Part shown: in pieces, positions 35,286 to 44,043 of the stretch | How positions within the stretch are numbered: position 1 is the stretch's first letter | Layout: every line of letters starts with the position of its first letter | Origin: JAVKBW01 sp040222995 | GTDB taxonomy: Bacteria; Pseudomonadota; Alphaproteobacteria; UBA8366; Aestuariispiraceae | NCBI GenBank assembly: GCA_040222995.1 | Contig: JAVKBW010000016.1 | Coordinates: forward strand, 310,001-374,000 | Reading direction: 5' to 3' | Length of the DNA: 64,000 nt | Translations under genes and position numbers: made by a program | The notes under the pieces: generated by a model | Databases searched by the model: none | Told to the model about the DNA's origin: nothing | Seen by the model: only the letters and a program-made list of their open reading frames with translations

Positions 35286-36704
35286 ATGATACTGGATAAC
35301 CCGCAGTCGCTGGCCGAAGCGCTTCCCGACATCGAACGCGTCAAAAAGGTCAAGGCCGATCTCGAAAAACAGGGTGTTAAATACATCATGTCCAACTGGA
35401 TCGATCTGTTCGGCCTGCCGAAAACCAAGCCGGTGCCGATCCACGACTTTGAAAAGCTCTGCATGGGTAAAGGGCCGCAATTCGCGGTGCATTCGGTTTC
35501 ATTTGTCCCGGAGCTCGGCCCGCAGGATCCGGATCAGATACCGGTACCCGACCTGGACAGTCTTATCGTTTGTCCGTGGGACCGCACGATCGCCTGGATG
35601 ATTTCCGACCTGTGGTGGGAAGACAAACCCTATGCGCTTTGCCCGCGCGGCAACCTGAAGCGCATCATGCGCGAAATCGGCGACAAGGGGTATATGGGGT
35701 TTGCCGGTATCGAGCCTGAATTTATCGCAATGCGCTGGCAGGACGGAAAACCTGTAAAGGCAATCGATAACGACCCCATGCCGGGGGAGGGCGTTCGCCC
35801 GCGCCGGCAGGCTTTCGGGTACGATGCCGAATATTCGCTCGATTCCATGGCGTTCCTTGGCGAGCTGATGGATTACCTTACCGAACTGGACTGGGACCTG
35901 CACGACGTGGTCGCGGAAGGCGCCTATTCGCAGTTCGAGCTGGATTTCGGATACACCAACATCCTGCACATGGCGGATCGCCTGGTCTTCCTGCGGATCA
36001 TGGTCAAGGAAGTCGCCAAAAAACATGGCATGTTCGTGACCTTCATGCCGAAGCCGACGACGGGCGACTGGCGATCGGGCGCGCATATCAATTTCTCGCT
36101 GCAGAAGACTACTGCGCCGGGCGAGAACGTTTTCGAGAAAAGCAACGACTGGGCGCCGGAAATCTTCAATGCGGTTGCCGGCCTGCTGCGCCACGGCGGC
36201 GCGCTGACGGCCGTCGCCTGTTCGACGGTTAATTCCTACAACGGCCTGGTGCCGCGCGTCGGCGGTTTCGAGGGCGGCACGGTGACCTGGGCGCCGACCC
36301 ACATGACATACGGTTACAACAACCGGTCGGCGATGCTGCGTCTGCCGCAAAGCCGGTTCTGCATCGAAAACCGGGCGGCGGATATGTGCATGAACCCGTA
36401 TCTGTCTCTCGCCATTACGGCAGCGGTTTGCGTCAAGGGAATTGAAGAAAACCTCGATCCCGGCAAGGCGCTGAACCTCGATTTCTATTCGCTGAGCGAA
36501 GAAGAGATTGCCAAGTCGGGCGCGCAGCGTCTGCCGCGCAACCTTATCGAGGCGGTAGAATTGCTGCGTGACGATGAAGTTGTGAAAGCGGCGATGGGCC
36601 CGCAGATGCACAACTCGTTCATCCAGTACAAAATCGATGAATGGGAACGCTATCACCAGACCACCACCGACTGGGAAGTCACGGAATACCTGCGGCTTTA
36701 CTGA
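35286..36704 (+). CDS. Glutamine synthetase-like ligase (gamma-glutamylamide synthetase type)
   Basis: 472 residues from the ATG at 35286 (GGGAG 10 bases upstream). It has the beta-grasp start VKYIMSNWIDLFGLPKTKPVP and the GS catalytic blocks GIEPEFIAM, GAYSQFELDFGY, FMPKPTTGDWRSGAHINFS and RLPQSRFCIENRAADMCMNPYLSLA. The protein lacks the adenylylation loop typical of GlnA type I and resembles GlnA3/PuuA/GMAS-type enzymes, which join glutamate to amines such as methylamine or putrescine. Its context among demethylation genes makes a gamma-glutamylmethylamide-type role attractive. The partner N-methylglutamate genes are not present here. Confidence 0.82.
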   Translation: MILDNPQSLAEALPDIERVKKVKADLEKQGVKYIMSNWIDLFGLPKTKPVPIHDFEKLCMGKGPQFAVHSVSFVPELGPQDPDQIPVPDLDSLIVCPWDRTIAWMISDLWWEDKPYALCPRGNLKRIMREIGDKGYMGFAGIEPEFIAMRWQDGKPVKAIDNDPMPGEGVRPRRQAFGYDAEYSLDSMAFLGELMDYLTELDWDLHDVVAEGAYSQFELDFGYTNILHMADRLVFLRIMVKEVAKKHGMFVTFMPKPTTGDWRSGAHINFSLQKTTAPGENVFEKSNDWAPEIFNAVAGLLRHGGALTAVACSTVNSYNGLVPRVGGFEGGTVTWAPTHMTYGYNNRSAMLRLPQSRFCIENRAADMCMNPYLSLAITAAVCVKGIEENLDPGKALNLDFYSLSEEEIAKSGAQRLPRNLIEAVELLRDDEVVKAAMGPQMHNSFIQYKIDEWERYHQTTTDWEVTEYLRLY

Positions 36705-36722
36705 TCGGAAAAGGCAATCGGC

Positions 36723-38213
36723 ATGTCGAAACGGTTGGTATGCGCCATTTTAGGTTTGGGGGTGGCCGGCTCGCATCTGGCGGATGCGTTGCGTGGCCAC
36801 CATTCTCCGGAAAGCCTTGGCCTTGTCGGGTTCGATCCGGCATTGGCCAATGCCTCCCAACGGCCTCGGCTTGAGAAGCTGGCGGGTGACGTCACGCTCA
36901 CCCTGAGTGAGTCGCTGGCCGATGCCGTTGCGCAGGCGGATATCGTCTTTTCGCTCGTGCCGGGAACCGTGGCGATTGCAACCGCGGCTGAATGCGCGGC
37001 GGCGATGCGGCCTGGATCCGTGTTCGTCGACCTCAACTCGATCACCGGAGAAATGGTGGCCGAAATGGCCCCTGCGCTGGAACAGGCCGGGGTTGAGCTT
37101 GTCGATGGCGCGGTTCTCGGAAATTTCGAAGGCGGCGGCCGGATGCCGCTCGTCCTGTGCGGAGACAAGGCGGAAGCCATAAAGGCCCTGTTGCCGGGTG
37201 ATCGGTTCCTGACCGATATCGTTCCCGGCAAACCGGGAGACGCATCGACCCTGAAGATGCTGCGCAGTGTCATGCTGAAGGGACTGGAGACTCTGGCGGT
37301 CGAATGTCTGGTTGCTGCGGAAGCGAAAGGTGTCGGTGACACGATCTTTGAAGTTTTCAAGGATCTGGAACAGCCGTTTATCGACAAGATGAAAGTTCTT
37401 ACCCGGACGCATCTTGTTCATGGCGAACGACGCATGAAGGAAGTGGAACGGGTGCAGACGGTTCTGGCCGGCGAAAACATCGACGGCATCATGACCGACG
37501 CAACCTACCGGTTTTTCCGGCGTACGGTGGATGCTGATGTTCGTCCGAAAGACGGTTCGCTGCCCGATCTGGATACCGCGGTCAAAACCCTTCTCGCGGT
37601 GTCGAAGAAGCCGGCGAAGGAAGAAGACACACCGGGTGTTGCCCCGTGCTGGATCGAAACTCGGGATCCGGATGATCCTGCCGTGAAGGACGTTTATGAC
37701 GAGCTCCGCCGGCATAATGGCAGGGATTATAATCTGTACCGCGCGAGTTCGCTGCGGCCGGCGCCCATACTGGCGGCGGATGCGCATTATCGGCGGTCTT
37801 TACACGACGAGGACAATTCGCTGCCTCAGTCGGTGCTTGAGATGGTATCGACCCAGGTCGCCATTCTGGCCGAATGCCACTATGCGACCCAGAACCACGG
37901 CCGGAACTTTATTCGGCTCTGCGGTGACGATGAAGTCGCCAAGGAAAGATTTCAGGCCATGCTTCGGCATGACTGGGAAAACAGCCTGTTCGATGAACGT
38001 GAACAGGTGCTGTTGAGACATGGCGAGAAACTCGCCCTGCGACCCGACTTGATGCGAGAGGACGATATTGTTCGGCTTCGTAACGCTGGTCTCAAGGATG
38101 TTGAGATCCTTGAGGCGACCCAGGCCATGGCCGGGTTTGCGTTCTGGAGCCGATACATAAACGGGCTCGGCATCAAGTTGGCTGACGAGCAAATCGGTAG
38201 AGAAGGGATTTGA
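36723..38213 (+). CDS. Fusion: 3-hydroxyisobutyrate/6-phosphogluconate-dehydrogenase-like domain plus AhpD-like domain
   Basis: 496 residues. Residues 1-290 are an NAD(P)-binding beta-hydroxyacid dehydrogenase-like module (AILGLGVAGSHLADAL; FVDLNSITGEMV; a helical domain with KMLRSVMLKGLETLAVE). Residues about 310-496 form an AhpD/CMD-like helical domain (VSTQVAILAECHYATQNHG). Compared with the intact CTYC-x3-H motif at 20234, this domain keeps Cys385 and His392 but has Ala388 in place of the second Cys, so classical disulfide chemistry is unlikely. It lies 18 bp after the GS-like gene and 26 bp before the third MttB gene. Confidence 0.75.
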   Translation: MSKRLVCAILGLGVAGSHLADALRGHHSPESLGLVGFDPALANASQRPRLEKLAGDVTLTLSESLADAVAQADIVFSLVPGTVAIATAAECAAAMRPGSVFVDLNSITGEMVAEMAPALEQAGVELVDGAVLGNFEGGGRMPLVLCGDKAEAIKALLPGDRFLTDIVPGKPGDASTLKMLRSVMLKGLETLAVECLVAAEAKGVGDTIFEVFKDLEQPFIDKMKVLTRTHLVHGERRMKEVERVQTVLAGENIDGIMTDATYRFFRRTVDADVRPKDGSLPDLDTAVKTLLAVSKKPAKEEDTPGVAPCWIETRDPDDPAVKDVYDELRRHNGRDYNLYRASSLRPAPILAADAHYRRSLHDEDNSLPQSVLEMVSTQVAILAECHYATQNHGRNFIRLCGDDEVAKERFQAMLRHDWENSLFDEREQVLLRHGEKLALRPDLMREDDIVRLRNAGLKDVEILEATQAMAGFAFWSRYINGLGIKLADEQIGREGI

Positions 38214-38239
38214 AATGTTGGATTCGCAGGAGATGAGAA

Positions 38240-39655
38240 ATGGCTCGGAGAACAAGCAAACGTCGTGACCGGAAGGTTCCGGAACAGAATATAGAATTCA
38301 ATCGCTCGCTCAGACTGTCGCTGTTTACTGGCGAAGAACTGGAACGTCTGGCGGAAGCGTGTTTTACGATTATGAATGATGTCGGCTTGCGGGTTGTCGA
38401 TCAGGCAGCCCGAAAACTGCTGCTTTCGACAGGGCAGGCCAGGGAAGGCATAGAAGATTTCATTCACTACGAGCCGGATCTCGTCAAGCGGGCTCTGGAA
38501 ACCGTGCCTGATAAGGTCGAGCTTTACACGCGCGAAGGAAAACTGTCGGTATCAACTGACGCCACAAGGCACGCATTCGTGCCCGGGCATAACTGCGTTA
38601 ACGTGTACGACCATCGAACCGGCGAACACAGGGACTGCAAGCTTGCCGATATCGCCAATACCGGCAAGGTGGTGGAAGCCCTCCCGAATATCCATGCCGC
38701 CGCATCGATGGGGTTCCCCCGAGATGTGAAGCCGGAAGAAGAGGCGGTCGGTACGGTTCGCACACTTGCCGCGAATACAGTGAAACCGATTGTGTTTACC
38801 GGACAGGATGAAGTGCTTGTCGAGGAAATCTGGACCTTTCTGGCGGATCAGGTCGGCGGCTGGGACAATCTGGCTGAAAAGCCCTACGGGCTGGATCTGA
38901 CCGGGCCGCTGTCGCCCCTCAAACTGGGCGAGGAAACCTGCCGCCGGGTAATGTTCGAGGCGGAACGTCACCTGCCGACCGTCTGTTATCCGGCGCTTTT
39001 CCCCGGCATGTCCGGCCCGATAACCGTATCGGGCGCCGTAGTGCAATCGGTTGTTGAAACGCTGGGCGGGCTTGTTCTGAACCAGCTTGTCCGGCCCGGT
39101 GCGCCGATCATGTCCGGGACATCCGTGCTTCCGATGGATCTGCGGCAAGCGAACCTGGCCTATGGCAGCCCGGAATATGCGCTTTCCGGGCTGGGCATGT
39201 CGGAGCTGCTGAAACATCTCGGCGTGCCGAGCTGGCTGGGCGGCGGGTGTTCGGACAGTCATGTCTTCGACGGTCAGGCGGCGGCGGAGGCCGCGGCGAC
39301 ACTGACAGCAGCGTCACTGGGGCCATCGGCCTTTATCCACAATCTGGGATTTCTCAGTGGCGGTCGTACCGGGTCGCTGGAAATGCTGGTGCATTGCGAT
39401 GAAGTCGCCGGTTGGATCGGCCGGTTTGCTACGGGAGCCGGTGCATCGATCGACGATATCGGAGTCGATGTGGTAAAACGCGCTGCGGTTGCCAATGTCT
39501 ACCTGACGGACGAACACACACGCCATCGATATATGGATGAAGTGTGGCTGCCGACCCTGTTCCAGCGGAATGACCTGAAAGCCTGGCAGAACGATGGCGC
39601 CAGGGATCTCACCGCGCGCATCCGGGAAAAACTGTTCGAGATTCTTGGAGACTAG
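38240..39655 (+). CDS. MttB-superfamily methyltransferase without pyrrolysine (3 of 3, divergent)
   Basis: 471 residues, preceded by CAGGAG. The N-terminus is basic (MARRTSKRRDRK), and the TIM-barrel core of COG5598 is recognisable (LFTGEELERLAEACFTIMNDVG, SGTSVLPMDLRQANLAYGSPEY, SGGRTGSLEMLVHCDEVAGW). It is shorter and clearly more distant than the other two; the NVDMKTGSPAFGTPE block is replaced by PMDLRQANLAYGSPE. No amber codon is present. It lies in an operon with a GS-like ligase and the dehydrogenase-AhpD fusion, so its substrate may differ from theirs. Confidence 0.83.
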   Translation: MARRTSKRRDRKVPEQNIEFNRSLRLSLFTGEELERLAEACFTIMNDVGLRVVDQAARKLLLSTGQAREGIEDFIHYEPDLVKRALETVPDKVELYTREGKLSVSTDATRHAFVPGHNCVNVYDHRTGEHRDCKLADIANTGKVVEALPNIHAAASMGFPRDVKPEEEAVGTVRTLAANTVKPIVFTGQDEVLVEEIWTFLADQVGGWDNLAEKPYGLDLTGPLSPLKLGEETCRRVMFEAERHLPTVCYPALFPGMSGPITVSGAVVQSVVETLGGLVLNQLVRPGAPIMSGTSVLPMDLRQANLAYGSPEYALSGLGMSELLKHLGVPSWLGGGCSDSHVFDGQAAAEAAATLTAASLGPSAFIHNLGFLSGGRTGSLEMLVHCDEVAGWIGRFATGAGASIDDIGVDVVKRAAVANVYLTDEHTRHRYMDEVWLPTLFQRNDLKAWQNDGARDLTARIREKLFEILGD

Positions 39656-39732
39656 TCTCCGCTTCATCTCGTATTGACGGATCTGCCCGCAGGGCCGTGT
39701 TGAAACCAATGAATCGTGAAGGGGATTTGAAA

Positions 39733-40788
39733 ATGGCGCCCTTAACCAATAGCCGCAAAACAGTCGGTATACTTCTGCTGCCGGGGTCTCCGGCAGTGGA
39801 TGTACTTCTCATGATCGATTGCTTTAACCGTGCAAATGAAGCGCTAAGCGAGACTTTCTATTCAGTGACGGTCGTCGACCATACGGAGAACAGCCTTTTC
39901 AGGGGGCTGGATGTTGACCGGCATTTGACCGAACCGCCTGACATATCGGAAACCTTCGACTACATCGTTGCCTTTGGCGGCGAACTGTGTGCCGAAAAAC
40001 TCGACCCCCACGATGTGAAATGGCTTCTTTTTCACGCCAGAACGGACGCTATCCTGGGATCGGTCGGTAACAGCGCAGCGACCCTCGTTGATCTGGGGCT
40101 TTTTTCGAAAGTACCGGTATCGCTGCACTGGGCGTCGCAGCCGTCTTTTCGCGAAAGCTACCCGGAACAGCGGAAAACGGATAACCTGTTCGTGCATGTC
40201 GGACGGCGGTTTACCTGTTGTGGCGGCCTGGCGACGCTGGATCTGGCGCTGTATTTCGTTGCGCTGGATTGCGGTGACTATTTGGCCAGCTATGTTGCCG
40301 ATATTCTTGTATACGATCACTCGGATACGAAAACCCGACGACAGGGGGCGTCGATTGATCATCATTTGTCGATCAGCGACGAAAGGCTGCTGAAGGCCGT
40401 GAAGCTGATGCAGCAAAATCTGGAATCACCTATGGATATCGCCGAAATCAGCGACCAGGTCGGTATCGGCATCCGCAATCTGCAACGCCTGTTCAAACGC
40501 CACCTTAATACGTCGCCGGTGATCTACTACAAGTCGATGAGGCTCTGGAACGCAAGAAGGCTTCTGCTTGGGTCGTCTATCCGGATATCGGAAATTGCGC
40601 TTGCCTGCGGCTTCGTTTCGAGCAGTCATTTTACGGCCTGCTATCGGGATTACTTCATGGTGACGCCGTCGATGGAAAGAAACGGAAAATCCTCTTTTCA
40701 TTCCGTCGACCCGAAACACCGCGACAGCGTCAGAATGAGCAATATGATACCTGACAGTTTCAGCCCGATGGAGAACGTACATGGATAG
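39733..40788 (+). CDS. GlxA/GbdR-like AraC-family regulator with degenerate GATase1 domain
   Basis: 351 residues from the ATG at 39733 (GAAGGGGAT upstream); GTG/ATG codons at 39697 and 39709 are less well placed. Residues about 8-190 form a DJ-1/GATase1-like domain in which the usual nucleophile position reads SVGNSAATL, with no Cys, so it is a ligand sensor rather than an enzyme. Two AraC helix-turn-helix motifs follow (DIAEISDQVGIGIRNLQRLF and RISEIALACGFVSSSHFTACY). This architecture is that of GbdR and CdhR, regulators of glycine betaine and carnitine catabolism. Its stop overlaps the deacylase start by 8 bp. Confidence 0.83.
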   Translation: MAPLTNSRKTVGILLLPGSPAVDVLLMIDCFNRANEALSETFYSVTVVDHTENSLFRGLDVDRHLTEPPDISETFDYIVAFGGELCAEKLDPHDVKWLLFHARTDAILGSVGNSAATLVDLGLFSKVPVSLHWASQPSFRESYPEQRKTDNLFVHVGRRFTCCGGLATLDLALYFVALDCGDYLASYVADILVYDHSDTKTRRQGASIDHHLSISDERLLKAVKLMQQNLESPMDIAEISDQVGIGIRNLQRLFKRHLNTSPVIYYKSMRLWNARRLLLGSSIRISEIALACGFVSSSHFTACYRDYFMVTPSMERNGKSSFHSVDPKHRDSVRMSNMIPDSFSPMENVHG

Positions 40789-41809
40789 TTATGGACCCAT
40801 ATCCTGGGATATCGATTTCGACAGTCCCGGTATCCGGCATGAACGGCTGACACTGCTGCATTCCGACGATGCCAATGCCTATGGCGAAATACCGATCCCG
40901 ATCTCGATCCTTAAAAACGGCAATGGGCCGACCGTTCTGCTTACCGCCGGCAACCATGGAAATGAGTACGAAGGCCAGATCATTCTGCGCAATCTGCTGG
41001 CGTCAATCGATCTGCAAAAGCTCAACGGCCGGCTGATCGTCCTTCCGGCCTTCAACGCGCCGGCGGTGCGGGCCGACCAGCGGATTTCGCCGCTTGACGG
41101 CGGCAACCTGAACCGGTCGTTTCCCGGCGCGCCGGATCAGGGACCGACGAAGGCAATTGCAGGAGTAGTCACCAATCATCTGCTGCCGATGGCGGACTGG
41201 GCGATGGATTTTCATTCCGGCGACCGTTCCAGCCAGATACTCCTGAGCGGATTTTTGTGTTCCTGCGCCGATATTGCCATGCATGAAAGGAATGTGGAGT
41301 TCGCGTCGGTGTTTGCGGCGCCGTATACGTTTGTCGTCGACGGTTCGGGATGGCAGGTGGGGTATGATCCGCATGCCCACAACCAGGGCGTTCCTCTGAT
41401 TTCGACGGAACTTGGTGGTGGCGGCGCTGTGACCGCCGCTTCCGTGGAGGCGGGCCGTCGCGGATTGCGGCGGGTTTTGAACTGGCTAGAGGTCTATCGT
41501 GATGAAGAACCGTCAGAACCGGCGCCGGATACAAAATGGCTGAAGTTCTGGGGTATAAACGCCAATATCCCCAGCCCGACGGATGGCCTGTTCGAGCCGC
41601 TGGTATCCTTCGGCGATACGGTCAGCGCCGGGCAGCCGGCGGCGCGGGTTCACATTCCCTGGCGGCCGGGTGTTTTTGAAACCGTTGCCTTTCCGAATGG
41701 CGGCGTCGTTTCGGTAATGCGGCGTTTGACCAGCGTTCGCGCGGGTGACTATCTGTTCAGCGTGACGCCGGAGGTAAACCGGAAAGCGGTGCTGGCCATG
41801 GTTCGCTAG
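40781..41809 (+). CDS. Zn-dependent deacylase, AstE/AspA family (DoeB-like)
   Basis: 342 residues of the succinylglutamate desuccinylase/aspartoacylase (M14-like) family. Zinc ligands are in GNHGNEYEGQ (His, Glu) and WAMDFHSGDRSS (His); the substrate Arg is in LNRSFPG. The run GRLIVLPAFNAPAVRADQR resembles DoeB, the N-acetyl-diaminobutyrate deacetylase of ectoine breakdown, but no DoeA-like ectoine hydrolase is present. An acyl-amino-acid or acyl-amine substrate is likely. It overlaps the stop of the AraC regulator by 8 bp and the 3' end of the convergent M29-type gene by 4 bp. Confidence 0.77.
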   Translation: MDSYGPISWDIDFDSPGIRHERLTLLHSDDANAYGEIPIPISILKNGNGPTVLLTAGNHGNEYEGQIILRNLLASIDLQKLNGRLIVLPAFNAPAVRADQRISPLDGGNLNRSFPGAPDQGPTKAIAGVVTNHLLPMADWAMDFHSGDRSSQILLSGFLCSCADIAMHERNVEFASVFAAPYTFVVDGSGWQVGYDPHAHNQGVPLISTELGGGGAVTAASVEAGRRGLRRVLNWLEVYRDEEPSEPAPDTKWLKFWGINANIPSPTDGLFEPLVSFGDTVSAGQPAARVHIPWRPGVFETVAFPNGGVVSVMRRLTSVRAGDYLFSVTPEVNRKAVLAMVR

Positions 41810-42909
41810 AGACCGATATCCCGTCTCGTCTGAAACACGTCTGGCGAGGCATTGTGACGGTCCAGAAGGGCCCGAAATTCCGGCTCCTGCAGCAGTGTCA
41901 GTTTTCCATTCTTCCAGAAAGGAACGCCGTCGAAACTGGTCGTGTGGTCCATCACATGCCAGGAAATTTCCCCCGGCGCGTAATCCGCTCCACTGTGAAA
42001 ATGCACATCGCGCGGGCTGGCGAAGACCACGCCGTGCCAGCGTACCGGGTCGTCCGACGGGCTGGCGGCGTAGAATGTTCGGGGATTGACGCCGGCATGC
42101 CAGGAATGGATTTTCCTGATATCCACGTTCAGAGTTTTTTCGACCATTTCGTAATGCCGCCAAAGCCTTCCGACTGTCTCATGGTCGCCCTCAAAATCCA
42201 CCAGTCGCCCATCCTTGATAACAGCCGTTACCGGTGATGCGAGACGGCAGACTTCCGGATCGTAGACATGGGTGTTCGTGCCGGTCACCCAACGCTGCAG
42301 AACAACTTTTCCCGACATTTCGTCGCACAGGATCGGGCGGTGCACGGTGACAGGAAACAGGTTTAGCGTGAAGTCGAGGCTGTTTTTGTTCGGCGCGGAC
42401 ATCGGGGTGCTCGGTCCTCGCAGATCGGTGCCGGCCGGGCAGGTGATGTGGAATTCCGATGTCGCGTCCAGCCGCTGCTGCACCATGTCCAGCATTTCCA
42501 TGAACAGGGAATGTGGGGTGGTTGCAAAATCCGACCCCAGAGCGTCGATATCGAAGGCATACAGGATGGTTTTACTGCCTGGGCCCGGCAGTGGACGGAA
42601 ACGCATCTGATCGCCGATCCGGTTGAAGAATATCGTGTGGTCGACATGTTCCATTGCGGCGCTGAGAGCGGCGGGGACGGCATCGGGCCCGGCAATGCGC
42701 TGAGTTTCCAGATGCAGGACCTCGGCCCCCATTTCCCGTGCAAGCGTCATCGTCAGTTTTGGGCCTGCAGCGTCGAAATAGCCGAAAGCGGGGTCTTCGG
42801 TAACCATCAGAACCCGGTCGCCCTGTTTCAGGCCGATACAGTTTTCAAGCAGATTGCGAGCACCCTGCATTGCGGCCGTTTCGCTATCGGTTCGTGCCAA
42901 TACAGCCAT
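41806..42909 (-). CDS. M29-type metalloenzyme (aminopeptidase / 2,5-dihydroxypyridine dioxygenase-like superfamily), copy 1
   Basis: 367 residues. It has the N-terminal half typical of M29-like proteins (ARNLLENCIGLKQGDRVLMV). The C-terminal His/Asp-rich blocks are HSWHAGVNPRTFY (His271), DVHFHSGAD (His303, His305, Asp309) and WHVMDHTTSFDG (His318, Asp321, His322). The same superfamily contains NicX, an Fe(II) ring-cleaving dioxygenase. A true leucine aminopeptidase role is doubtful because of the catabolic context. A full-length paralogue is at 50769-51887. An exact TGTGATCACA operator lies upstream at 42996, shared with the divergent hydrolase. Confidence 0.68.
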   Translation of the reverse strand: MAVLARTDSETAAMQGARNLLENCIGLKQGDRVLMVTEDPAFGYFDAAGPKLTMTLAREMGAEVLHLETQRIAGPDAVPAALSAAMEHVDHTIFFNRIGDQMRFRPLPGPGSKTILYAFDIDALGSDFATTPHSLFMEMLDMVQQRLDATSEFHITCPAGTDLRGPSTPMSAPNKNSLDFTLNLFPVTVHRPILCDEMSGKVVLQRWVTGTNTHVYDPEVCRLASPVTAVIKDGRLVDFEGDHETVGRLWRHYEMVEKTLNVDIRKIHSWHAGVNPRTFYAASPSDDPVRWHGVVFASPRDVHFHSGADYAPGEISWHVMDHTTSFDGVPFWKNGKLTLLQEPEFRALLDRHNASPDVFQTRRDIGL

Positions 42910-42995
42910 CGGGTTCCTCCGATAAGGTTTCGTCGATTCGCGCCAGTCGGATGCCGATTAGTCTGGATTGTCAGGCCATGCAGTGCAATAAAAAC

Positions 42996-43005
42996 TGTGA
43001 TCACA
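42996..43005. promoter_or_regulatory. GntR-type operator, M29-type gene / hydrolase divergent region
   Basis: Exact TGTGATCACA, flanked by AAAAC on the left. It sits only 12 bases before the hydrolase ATG at 43018 and touches its AAGGCG ribosome site, so a bound repressor would block initiation or early elongation. Confidence 0.8.
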
Positions 43006-43017
43006 AGGCGACTTTGG

Positions 43018-44034
43018 ATGGATAAAATGGACTATGAACTCTTTGAACTTGGCGATGTTACCCTGCAATCGGGAACCGTTCTGCGGGATGCCAGGCTTGC
43101 TTACAGCACGCACGGCACATTGAATGCGGCAGGCGATAACGCCGTTCTGATGCCGACCTTCTATACCGGCACCAACACCCGCAATGAGGGTTTTTTCGGG
43201 CCCGGTCGGGCTCTTGATCCGGAACGCCATTACATCATTTCGGTCAATCTGTTCGGCAACGGCCGGTCCTCGTCGCCCAGCAATGCAGCGCCGCCGCAGG
43301 ACGGTCCGCGGTTTCCGAACATCACCTATTTCGACAATGTCGCCTGCCAGCACCGCCTGCTGACGGAACATCTCGGCGTTACATCGCTTGCGCTGGTCGT
43401 CGGCTGGTCGATGGCGGCGGCGCAGTCGTTTCAGTGGGGCGCGCAGTACCCTGACATGGTGAAGGCGATCCTGCCGTTCTGCGGATCTGCAAAAACCTCG
43501 CCGCATAATTTCGTCTTTCTGGAAGGGGTGAAAGCGGCGCTTATGGCGGATAGCGAATTCAAAGACGGCGACTATGACGCACAGCCTGAAAAGGGGTTGA
43601 AGGCGTTCGGCGTCGTCTATGCAGGCTGGGCGTTTTCGCAGACATTCTATCGTGAAGGTCTTTACAGACAGTGCGGGTTCGATTCCGTGGCCGCCCTTTT
43701 GAAAGACTGGGAGGACGATCACTACCAAAACTGGGACGCCAACAATCTGTTGGCGAAGCTGTGGACCTGGCAGCGCGGCGATATCAGCGCCAACGAAATC
43801 TATGAAGGCGATTTCAGGAAAGCGCTTGGCGCGATCAAGGCTCGGGCGATTGTCATGCCCTGCAAGCAGGATCTGTATTTCCCGCCGGCGGATAACGAAA
43901 TCGAAGTATCGCACATGCCGAATGCGGAATTACGGGTCTACGATTCACCGTTCGGTCACTGCGCGCCGAGCCCCGGCAACGATGCCGGGTTCACGGCGGC
44001 GCTGGACCAGGCAATCTCCGAACTGCTGAATTGA
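43018..44034 (+). CDS. Alpha/beta-hydrolase, homoserine O-acetyltransferase (MetX)-like fold
   Basis: 338 residues from the ATG at 43018; the frame is open far upstream, but that part lies over the neighbouring gene. The nucleophile elbow is VVGWSMAAAQ (Ser131), the acid is in CKQDLYFPP and the base in SPFGHCAPSP. It resembles MetX-like acyltransferases and hydrolases but is shorter than MetX and lacks a methionine context. In this setting an ester or thioester hydrolase role is possible. Regulated by the operator at 42996. Confidence 0.8.
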   Translation: MDKMDYELFELGDVTLQSGTVLRDARLAYSTHGTLNAAGDNAVLMPTFYTGTNTRNEGFFGPGRALDPERHYIISVNLFGNGRSSSPSNAAPPQDGPRFPNITYFDNVACQHRLLTEHLGVTSLALVVGWSMAAAQSFQWGAQYPDMVKAILPFCGSAKTSPHNFVFLEGVKAALMADSEFKDGDYDAQPEKGLKAFGVVYAGWAFSQTFYREGLYRQCGFDSVAALLKDWEDDHYQNWDANNLLAKLWTWQRGDISANEIYEGDFRKALGAIKARAIVMPCKQDLYFPPADNEIEVSHMPNAELRVYDSPFGHCAPSPGNDAGFTAALDQAISELLN

Positions 44035-44043
44035 GGGGCTGCT

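Noticed and set aside
20806..39655. Pyrrolysine-containing MttB genes
   Set aside because: All three frames are continuous with no in-frame TAG, and no pyl genes were seen.
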